Assembly: GCF_000364445.2 (NCBI RefSeq)
Contig: NZ_CP043538.1
Coordinates: forward strand, 6,157,447-6,221,446
Reading direction: 5' to 3'
Source of the DNA: Methylobacterium mesophilicum SR1.6/6
GTDB lineage: Bacteria > Pseudomonadota > Alphaproteobacteria > Rhizobiales > Beijerinckiaceae
DNA length: 64,000 nucleotides
The notes under the pieces: generated by a model
The model's input: only the letters and a program-made list of their open reading frames with translations
What the model was told of the DNA's origin: nothing
Databases searched by the model: none
In this document: positions 58,279 through 64,000 of the stretch, one piece after another
Layout of the letters: the number at the start of each line of letters is the position of its first letter
How positions within the stretch are numbered: the stretch's first letter is position 1
Program-made: the position numbers and the translations under genes

Positions 58279-59339
58279 CGCACCGCCTGCAGGCTGGGAC
58301 CCCGCCGGACGAAGCCGACGATGTCCTTGACGGCGTCCAGGGTCTGCGCCGCGATGGCCTCGGCCCGGGCAGAGCCGTCGGCCAGCACGGCGTCGATGTG
58401 GCCCGGATCGGCGGTGAGGCGGCGCATCTCCTCGGCGATCGGCGCGAGGCTCGTCACCGCGAGGTCGGCCAAAGCCGGCTTGAAGGTCGAGAACTGCGCC
58501 CCCCCGAAATCGCGCAGCACGTCCTCGCGGCTGATGCCGGCGAGCGCCGCGTAGATCCCCACGAGGTTGTCGGCCTCCGGCCGCTCCTTCAGGCCCGCCA
58601 CCTCGGAGGGGAGGGGCTCCGGATCGGTCTTCGCCCGGCGGATCTTCTGCGCGATGGCGTCCGCGTCGTCCGTGAGGTTGATGCGGGCGTTGTCGGACGG
58701 GTCCGACTTCGACATCTTCTTGGTGCCGTCGCGCAGCGACATGACCCGGGCGGCCGGGCCGCCGATCAGCGGCTCGGTGATCGGGAAGAACGCGTCGCCG
58801 TGGCCGTGCGCGGTGATCGATCCCGAGAAATCGGTGTTGAACTTCTGGGCGATGTCCCGGGTCAGCTCCAGGTGCTGCTTCTGGTCCTCGCCGACGGGCA
58901 CGTGCGTCGCCCGGTAGGCCAGAATGTCGGCGGCCATCAGCACCGGGTAGTCGTAGAGGCCGATCGAGGCGTTCTCCCGGTCCTTGCCGGCCTTCTCCTT
59001 GAACTGGGTCATGCGGTTCAGCCAGCCGAGGCGGGCGACGCAGTTGAACACCCAGGCGAGCTCGGCGTGCTGCGGCACTTGGCTCTGGTTGAACACGATC
59101 GCGCGCTTGGGATCGATGCCGGCGGCGAGGAAGGCGGCCGTGACCTCGCGGATCTGGCCGCGCAGGGCCTCCGGATCCTGCCAGACGGTGATCGCGTGCA
59201 GGTCGACCACGCAGTACAGGCACTGCGCGTCGCGGTCCTGCATCTCGACGAAGCGCTTCACCGCCCCGAGATAGTTTCCGAGATGCAGGTTGCCGGTGGG
59301 CTGGACGCCCGAGAAGACCAATTCGGTGAACGCGGCCAT
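58275..59339 (-). CDS. trpS: Tryptophanyl-tRNA synthetase
   Basis: This 354-residue class I synthetase charges tRNA-Trp. The HIGH-type motif is [20 protein letters not shown] (~10-29), the KMSKS motif is [12 protein letters not shown] (~204-215), and the Trp-binding region is [18 protein letters not shown]. Length and motif spacing match typical TrpS (~335-350). The ATG at 59339 is adjacent to the motif. A GC hairpin lies between nth and this gene. Confidence 0.97.
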   Translation of the reverse strand: MAAFTELVFSGVQPTGNLHLGNYLGAVKRFVEMQDRDAQCLYCVVDLHAITVWQDPEALRGQIREVTAAFLAAGIDPKRAIVFNQSQVPQHAELAWVFNCVARLGWLNRMTQFKEKAGKDRENASIGLYDYPVLMAADILAYRATHVPVGEDQKQHLELTRDIAQKFNTDFSGSITAHGHGDAFFPITEPLIGGPAARVMSLRDGTKKMSKSDPSDNARINLTDDADAIAQKIRRAKTDPEPLPSEVAGLKERPEADNLVGIYAALAGISREDVLRDFGGAQFSTFKPALADLAVTSLAPIAEEMRRLTADPGHIDAVLADGSARAEAIAAQTLDAVKDIVGFVRRGPSLQAVR

Positions 59340-59372
59340 CGGCGCCGATCCTGATACGTAAAAGCCGGGGCT

Positions 59373-59391
59373 CCGCGCCGTCCGGGCGCGG
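59373..59391 (-). terminator. Hairpin with T-run between nth and trpS
   Basis: On the minus strand CCGCGCC and GGCGCGG form a 7-bp stem with a CGGAC loop. A TTTT tract (59360-59363 on the plus strand as A) follows downstream. It may end the nth transcript or act as an attenuator of trpS. Confidence 0.4.
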
Positions 59392-59430
59392 GGTTACTCG
59401 CACCCGTAGGCCGGACCGGTCAAGGACGCC

Positions 59431-60186
59431 TCACGGCTCCCGCATCGGCCGTCGCGCGCTGGGGCAGAGGTCGACCAGGACGCAGCGCCCGCAGGCGGGT
59501 TTCCGATGGTGGCAGACCTGCTGGCCGTGCAGCATCAGGATCTCGTGATTGTCGTAGATGTCCTGCGCGCTCCAGTCGGCCGGGAGCTGCGCCCGCAGGA
59601 TCGCGTGCGCCGGCCCGACATCGACCCGCGCGCCGATCAGCCCGAGGCGCTGGGCGACCCGGTGATGGTGGCTGTCCACCGGCAGGGCCGGCATCCGCAG
59701 GGTCGAGAACGACAGCACCGCGGCGCTCGTCTTCGGCCCGACGCCCGGAATCGCCTGCAGCCATGCCCGCGCGGCCTCAACCTCCATGTCGGCCAGGAAG
59801 GCGAGGTCGAGGCTGCCGCACCGGTCTCGGAGCGCGCGGAGCACGTCGCGGATGCGCGGCGCCTTCAACTCCGGCCACGTCACCCCCGCGATGGCGGCCT
59901 CGATCTCCGGCACCTCGGCCGCGATCACCGCCTCCCAGTCCGGGAAGCGCGCCCGCAGCGCCTTGAAGGCGCGGCCGGACTCGGCGTTGCGGGTCCGGTG
60001 CGACAGGAGCGAGGAGACGAGTTCGCTGACCGGATCGAGGCTGTGGAAGTACGGGATCGGGCAGCCGTAGACCGGGCAGAGCCGGGCATGGATCGCGAGC
60101 GCCTTCTCGGTGAGGGCGGGGTCGGTGGGCAGGAGCGCCGTCTTGCGCTTGCGCGGCGTGGCAGGGGCTCTGGTGGCGACGGGCAT
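59431..60186 (-). CDS. Endonuclease III family DNA glycosylase (Nth-like)
   Basis: This 251-residue helix-hairpin-helix base-excision enzyme has LLSHRTRNAESGRAFKALRA near residue 60 and the HhH-GPD motif LQAIPGVGPKTSAAVLSFST with the catalytic Lys. The conserved Asp lies in PVDSHHHRVAQRLGL near 167, and the [4Fe-4S] loop is C-x6-C-x2-C-x5-C (CHHRKPACGRCVLVDLC). The family usually has HxH-type VDTHV; the HHH after Asp is a small variation. It is related to but distinct from classic Nth (UvrD-like neighbour set absent). Starts before 60186 would extend into low-complexity sequence. Confidence 0.87.
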   Translation of the reverse strand: MPVATRAPATPRKRKTALLPTDPALTEKALAIHARLCPVYGCPIPYFHSLDPVSELVSSLLSHRTRNAESGRAFKALRARFPDWEAVIAAEVPEIEAAIAGVTWPELKAPRIRDVLRALRDRCGSLDLAFLADMEVEAARAWLQAIPGVGPKTSAAVLSFSTLRMPALPVDSHHHRVAQRLGLIGARVDVGPAHAILRAQLPADWSAQDIYDNHEILMLHGQQVCHHRKPACGRCVLVDLCPSARRPMREP

Positions 60187-60369
60187 GGACGGCGAATCCG
60201 CGGACCGGCACCGCTGTTCCTGCCGGTCCGCGGCAGCGGCGAAGTGTCCTTGGCGGCGGCCCGGAACGCGCGTGCCGCCCGCCCGGGAGCCCGAACGGGA
60301 GTCGGACGTTGAACCGCGGGCCGCGGCGCGACCGCGCGGCGGTCGCCGGCTCGACTCCGAGGTGCCGAC

Positions 60370-60618
60370 ATGGTTGCGATCCACGATCCGCAGCCGGATC
60401 CGCAGGACACGCATTCCGAAGCGGATCTGGAACAGGTGAACCACAGGCTCGCGGCCTGGGCAGCCCGCTCCGCGGTGACGAGCGCCGCGCTCATCGACCG
60501 GTTCGAGGCGATGGGCTACGAGGTCCGCGGCAAGTCGGAGGAGGAGATCGCCGACGTCCTGCACCACCCGCCGACCCGCGGAACGCGCGGCGCATCCGGC
60601 TCCAAGCCTTCGGCGTGA
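60370..60618 (+). CDS. Small hypothetical protein, 82 aa
   Basis: The product begins MVAIHDPQPDPQDTHSEADL, followed by a clear amphipathic helix (EQVNHRLAAWAARSAVTSAA) and ALIDRFEAMGYEVRGKSEEE. It has no membrane segment. GAGGTG stands 6-11 bases before the ATG. I do not recognise the family. The end (HPPTRGTRGASGSKPSA) looks disordered. Confidence 0.55.
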   Translation: MVAIHDPQPDPQDTHSEADLEQVNHRLAAWAARSAVTSAALIDRFEAMGYEVRGKSEEEIADVLHHPPTRGTRGASGSKPSA

Positions 60619-60760
60619 TGCGCGCTCCGACGCCGGGCCGGCATTCCTTCGCCGGAGCGCGACCTAGCTGTGGGTTGTAGGTAAATAAGCCTTTACCCGA
60701 TAAGATTTCCTGAGACTATGGAGCGCGTGCGCATCTCGCGCGCTGGGTCCGGAACAAAAC

Positions 60761-61615
60761 ATGAACAAATTGGTCAGGAACAAGTCCGCGAAGGCTGGGC
60801 GGCCGAAGCGGGAGCGGGCGCGGCCGGACGCCCTTCCGGCGGAGGCGCGACGCCTGCTGGCGCGGCTGGGGGAGGTGGAGGCGTATGCGCGGCCCGATCC
60901 CCTGGTGGAGGAGGCCCTGGTGATCCGGCGCGGCGGAGACGGGATCTCGGTGGGCGGCGGCCGCTTCGCCATGGCCTCCGGCCGCAACCTCGCGGCGGCC
61001 GACCTGGCAACCTGGGACTGCGCGGGAACGCGGCTGACGATCACCGCCGCCGGGCGGGCGCGACTGCGCCGGGACGCGGTCGGGGGCGACATGGCCTTCG
61101 CAGGGCAGCACCGCGATCTGACCATCGTGGAGGGGAGGGGGGAGGCGGGACCGGTCCTGCGCAACGCGGCGGAGAATCCGCTGGCCTGGATGGTGCGGCG
61201 GCGCGACCGGGACGGCGCGCCGCTGATCGACACGGCCTCCTTCGAGGCGGGGGAGCGGCTGCGCCGGGACATGAACGCCGCCGCGCTGCTGCCGCGGATG
61301 GGGTCTGAGTTCGGCGCCGTCCGGGTCGATGGCGGCGGACCGCGCGACCCGGCCTCGGCGGCGGACCACGTGATCGCGGCCCGGCAGCGGGTGCGCGGTG
61401 CGCTCGACGCGGTCGGGAGCGACCTGTCGGGCCTGCTGATCGACCTCTGCGGCTTCCTCAAGGGACTGGAGCGGATCGAGACCGAACGGCGCTGGCCGGC
61501 CCGTTCGGCGAAGGTCGTGGCGCGCATCGCCCTGGGACGGCTGGCCGAGCATTACGGCCTGGAGCGTGAGGCGACCGGGCCGGATAGCGGGCGCCTGCGC
61601 CTGTGGCGGGGGTGA
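60761..61615 (+). CDS. DUF6456-like protein
   Basis: The 284-residue cytoplasmic protein has a basic N-terminus (RNKSAKAGRPKRERARP) and a middle region VEGRGEAGPVLRNAAENPLA. The C-terminal helical domain (SAADHVIAARQRVRGALDAV, SGLLIDLCGFLKGLERIETE, RWPARSAKVVARIALGRLAE) looks like the domain catalogued as DUF6456 in alphaproteobacteria. Some members act as DNA-associated regulators; the Arg/Lys-rich tail would allow that. Function unknown. The ATG at 60761 is preferred over GTG-type starts upstream; the first six bases after it read AACAAA. Confidence 0.7.
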   Translation: MNKLVRNKSAKAGRPKRERARPDALPAEARRLLARLGEVEAYARPDPLVEEALVIRRGGDGISVGGGRFAMASGRNLAAADLATWDCAGTRLTITAAGRARLRRDAVGGDMAFAGQHRDLTIVEGRGEAGPVLRNAAENPLAWMVRRRDRDGAPLIDTASFEAGERLRRDMNAAALLPRMGSEFGAVRVDGGGPRDPASAADHVIAARQRVRGALDAVGSDLSGLLIDLCGFLKGLERIETERRWPARSAKVVARIALGRLAEHYGLEREATGPDSGRLRLWRG

Positions 61616-61904
61616 CGGCGGCGCGTCCGCCGGCTTCGCCTCCGTGGACGGTGCGAGGCCGACGATCGCGGTGGCGATCCGGGATCCGGAACCGTTTGGG
61701 CTCGACCGGTTGCAGAGGCGCACAACGTCCGCCTGCGATCCTCAGTCAAGCCGGCGGCCTTCGGCTGGCGTGACGGATCTTGAGCCGGACCGCCTCCGGG
61801 ATGGCGCCCCATCGAAGCGGAGGTTGCCCAGCCGATCGATACCCAGCGCCGACGCGCCGCCGGCCATCTGTCTCGGTTCGGACGAACCTCCGTCGCGCAG
61901 GAAC

Positions 61905-62234
61905 ATGGATGAGCGGCGACGCTTGCCGACAAGCCCCGACGGGCTCGGTGAGGAAGTGGCCTCGATGCTCGACGACCTCGCCGTTCAAGGCTCAGCCTTG
62001 ACGCTCGCCGTCACGTTGGTCTTCGCCGCGGGCGCCCTTGGGGTCCTGCGAACTTGGCACAGCCCGGACCAGTGCGCCGGCTTGTGCATCGTCCTGCTGG
62101 TGCTGATCCTGACGATGGCGGCGAGCGTGGTCATGTTCCGGCCCTTGCAGGCCGGTGATCTCGTCGAGGCGCGGGAGCGACGCGAACCGGACTGTCCCGC
62201 CGCGATGTTCTCGTGTTGGCGAGCGCCACCTTAA
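61905..62234 (+). CDS. Possible small two-helix membrane protein, 109 aa
   Basis: The frame starts MDERRRLPTSPDGLGEEVAS and has two hydrophobic stretches, SALTLAVTLVFAAGALGVL (~32-50) and AGLCIVLLVLILTMAASVVM (~58-77), with a charged C-terminus. CAGGA lies just before the ATG. No family is recognised. The hydrophobic segments are distinctive against the GC background, but shadow coding is possible. Confidence 0.45.
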   Translation: MDERRRLPTSPDGLGEEVASMLDDLAVQGSALTLAVTLVFAAGALGVLRTWHSPDQCAGLCIVLLVLILTMAASVVMFRPLQAGDLVEARERREPDCPAAMFSCWRAPP

Positions 62235-62309
62235 CATATGACGCGCAGGGTTCCGCTTTGTGCTTGCGATGTTCCGATCGCGGGTTGCGCCACCGGGACC
62301 CGGCGTCGT

Positions 62310-63788
62310 TCAGGCCGGAATGGATCCGGTCATGTCCGGCAGGGGGGCTTCGACCGTGCAGACCAAGCCGCGCGGCCGGTAGTCGATGTCCGCCGTTCCG
62401 CCGAGTTCGGCGGCGAGTGCCCGCTCGATCATCCGAGAGCCGAACCCCTTGCGCTGCGGCAGCGCGACCGGTGGGCCGCCGAGTTCCTCCCAGCGCACCA
62501 GCAGCCGCTCCGGTTGCGCATCGCCGACGACGTCCCAGCTGAGATCGATCCGGCCCGCGCGGCTGGACAGGGCGCCGTACTTGACCGCGTTGGTCGCCAG
62601 TTCGTGCAGCGCCATCACGAAGGCCAGGGCCTGCCGGGGCGACAGCCTCACGTGCGGGCCGCCGATCTTGAAGCGCTTGCCATTTCTCTGGCGGAACGGT
62701 TGCAGAGCGCCCTCGGCGATCTCCGCCAGTGTCGCCCCTTCCCAGCTCTCGCGCGTCAGCACGTCGTGGGCGGTCGCCAGGGAGAGCAGCCGGGCGTCCA
62801 GTGTCGTCCGCGCATCGGCCAGCGATGCGGCATTGCTGAGGGTCTGGTGGGCGATGGATTGCATCGTCGCCATCGAGTTCTTGACCCGGTGATTCAGCTC
62901 GGCCGCCAACAGGGCCCGATGCTCCTCGCCGCGCTTGCGTTCCGTGATGTCGATCGACACGCCCGCCATGCTCAACGGTTGGCCGTCCACGTCGTAGAAC
63001 GTCTGCCCGCGGATCTGCAGCCACCGGACTTCGCCCTTGGGGGTCTGGATACGGTACTCGATGTCGTAGTCGGTGTGCTGGCTGATCGAGTCCTGCACGG
63101 CCGCCCGCATGCGCCCCTGGTCCTCCGGCACAATGCTCGCGATCAGATCCTCGTAGCCGAACGGGTCGTGGACATCCCGACCGAAATTCTCCTTGCAGAC
63201 GTCGGAGGCGACCAAGCGCATATCGGCCAGATCCAGCGTCCACGAGCCGAATCGGCCCGCCTTCATGATGAAACGCATGCGATCCTGGCTGCGCGTCAGA
63301 GCGAGGGTGCGGCGCTCGACCTCCTGCTCCAGGGCATCCCGGTCGCGCTGGACGCGGGCCAGCTTCTCGCGTTCAAGGGTCACATCGTACTGGGAGGCAA
63401 AGAAGAAGGTGAGCTGTCCGTCCTGATCGAACACCGGCGAGATCAGCAGCCGGTTCCAGAAGGTTTCACCACACTTCTTGTAATTCAGAAGTTCGAGCTC
63501 GATCGTCGTCCGACGTTCGATGGCATCCCGCAGCTTGTCGACATCCGCGCGTTGCGTCTCGGGCCCCTGCAGGAAACGGCAGTTCCGCCCGATCACTTCT
63601 GCGCGGGCGTATCCGGTCAGCTTGAAGAAGGCATCGTTGACGAAGACGATGGGATTGTCGGGCTTGTGAGGGTCTGTGATCAGCATCGGCATCCGTGTCG
63701 CCCGCACAGCGGCGGCGAACGGATCATGGCTGGCTTCGCGACGGCCGATCTCAGCGTCAATGCGGCTTTGTTCGAACCGATCCGGCAA
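62310..63788 (-). CDS. LOV-domain HWE-family sensor histidine kinase (blue-light photoreceptor)
   Basis: This 492-residue soluble kinase starts with a LOV domain. NPIVFVNDAFFKLTGYARAE and IGRNCRFLQGPET place the flavin-reactive Cys at residue 70 in the GxNCRFLQ motif, and ASQYDVT has Gln133. A coiled coil (~140-170) is followed by a second PAS domain (~175-285). The HWE kinase part has phosphoacceptor His300 (AAELNHRVKNSMATMQ), the N-box ALHELATNAVKYGAL (~394-408) and WEE (433-435). Light should form a Cys-FMN adduct and switch kinase output. It starts with TTG at 63788; no earlier ATG gives a better N-terminus. No response regulator is adjacent. Confidence 0.93.
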   Translation of the reverse strand: MPDRFEQSRIDAEIGRREASHDPFAAAVRATRMPMLITDPHKPDNPIVFVNDAFFKLTGYARAEVIGRNCRFLQGPETQRADVDKLRDAIERRTTIELELLNYKKCGETFWNRLLISPVFDQDGQLTFFFASQYDVTLEREKLARVQRDRDALEQEVERRTLALTRSQDRMRFIMKAGRFGSWTLDLADMRLVASDVCKENFGRDVHDPFGYEDLIASIVPEDQGRMRAAVQDSISQHTDYDIEYRIQTPKGEVRWLQIRGQTFYDVDGQPLSMAGVSIDITERKRGEEHRALLAAELNHRVKNSMATMQSIAHQTLSNAASLADARTTLDARLLSLATAHDVLTRESWEGATLAEIAEGALQPFRQRNGKRFKIGGPHVRLSPRQALAFVMALHELATNAVKYGALSSRAGRIDLSWDVVGDAQPERLLVRWEELGGPPVALPQRKGFGSRMIERALAAELGGTADIDYRPRGLVCTVEAPLPDMTGSIPA

Positions 63789-64000
63789 CGTTCTCTGCCG
63801 CCTTCCCTGCGACCCTTCTCAACGGCCGCCAACGACCGGCAAGGTCGAAATTCTAACATGGAGCAGGACTGACTGCCCAGAAGTGAATCCGCGTCACATT
63901 GCCGGTCGCCATCCCCCCATTGGTATAAGGCGCCGGATACGGCCGGATCAACAGCCGAGGCGAGGATCCCGGCCCTATCGGCCCGTCCGCGTTAGCGAGC

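Overview
The window is a GC-rich (roughly 70 % by eye) alphaproteobacterial chromosome segment. Its contents suggest a Methylobacterium/Methylorubrum-type methylotroph: a formamidase with a urea-type amide transporter, an N-methylglutamate-synthase-like module with a type III glutamine synthetase, a B12-controlled TonB receptor, a LOV-HWE kinase, and dispersed palindromes built on GCGAGCGNAGCGAAGC. The genus is an inference; no rRNA or other decisive marker is present.

Layout. 1-6155: end of mobB, moeA, an avidin-like small protein, a small hypothetical, 5-formyl-THF cyclo-ligase and an orphan molybdopterin oxidoreductase. 6385-12723: a tightly overlapping operon for a urea/short-chain-amide ABC transporter ending in formamidase. 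12748-18552: a palindromic repeat, an orphan IS3-type OrfA, an XRE-cupin regulator with a palindromic operator candidate, and a glutamate-synthase-like trio plus GlnT/GmaS. 18580-24326: a convergent operon (sarcosine-oxidase-like flavoenzyme and a polar amino acid ABC transporter) with a divergent GlxA/AraC-type regulator. 24696-33530: amidase and amidohydrolase genes, a GntR regulator, an NTF2-like protein and a branched-chain-type ABC transporter whose second permease and both ATPases are fused in one polypeptide.

33888-45009 is more mixed: an exported metallo-beta-lactamase-fold enzyme, a NarX/NarL-type two-component pair, a TonB receptor behind a cobalamin riboswitch, a type IA topoisomerase with a repeated C-terminal motif, several small lineage-type genes, a frameshifted gene with an 11-bp direct duplication, and a degenerate receiver protein. 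A tRNA-Gly(TCC) follows at 45184-45257. 45303-64000 is mostly housekeeping: BKACE-type enzyme, aroQ, pyrE, pyrC, an amidase, ilvB and ilvN behind a leader-peptide attenuator, GST, a TetR regulator with a perfect operator palindrome, ilvC, a PPOX flavoprotein, tam, a dehalogenase, trpS, an endonuclease III family gene, DUF6456, and a LOV blue-light histidine kinase.

How the genes fit together (inference): 6.4-33.5 kb looks like a nitrogen/C1 acquisition island. Amides are imported and hydrolysed to ammonium or amines plus carboxylates. GlnT/GmaS and the three-part synthase can assimilate ammonium or methylamine through glutamate. A single-subunit flavin oxidase could take the place of the missing four-subunit N-methylglutamate dehydrogenase. 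Each module has its own regulator and a visible operator-like repeat. This possible compact N-methylglutamate route is the most promising candidate for an undescribed system here.
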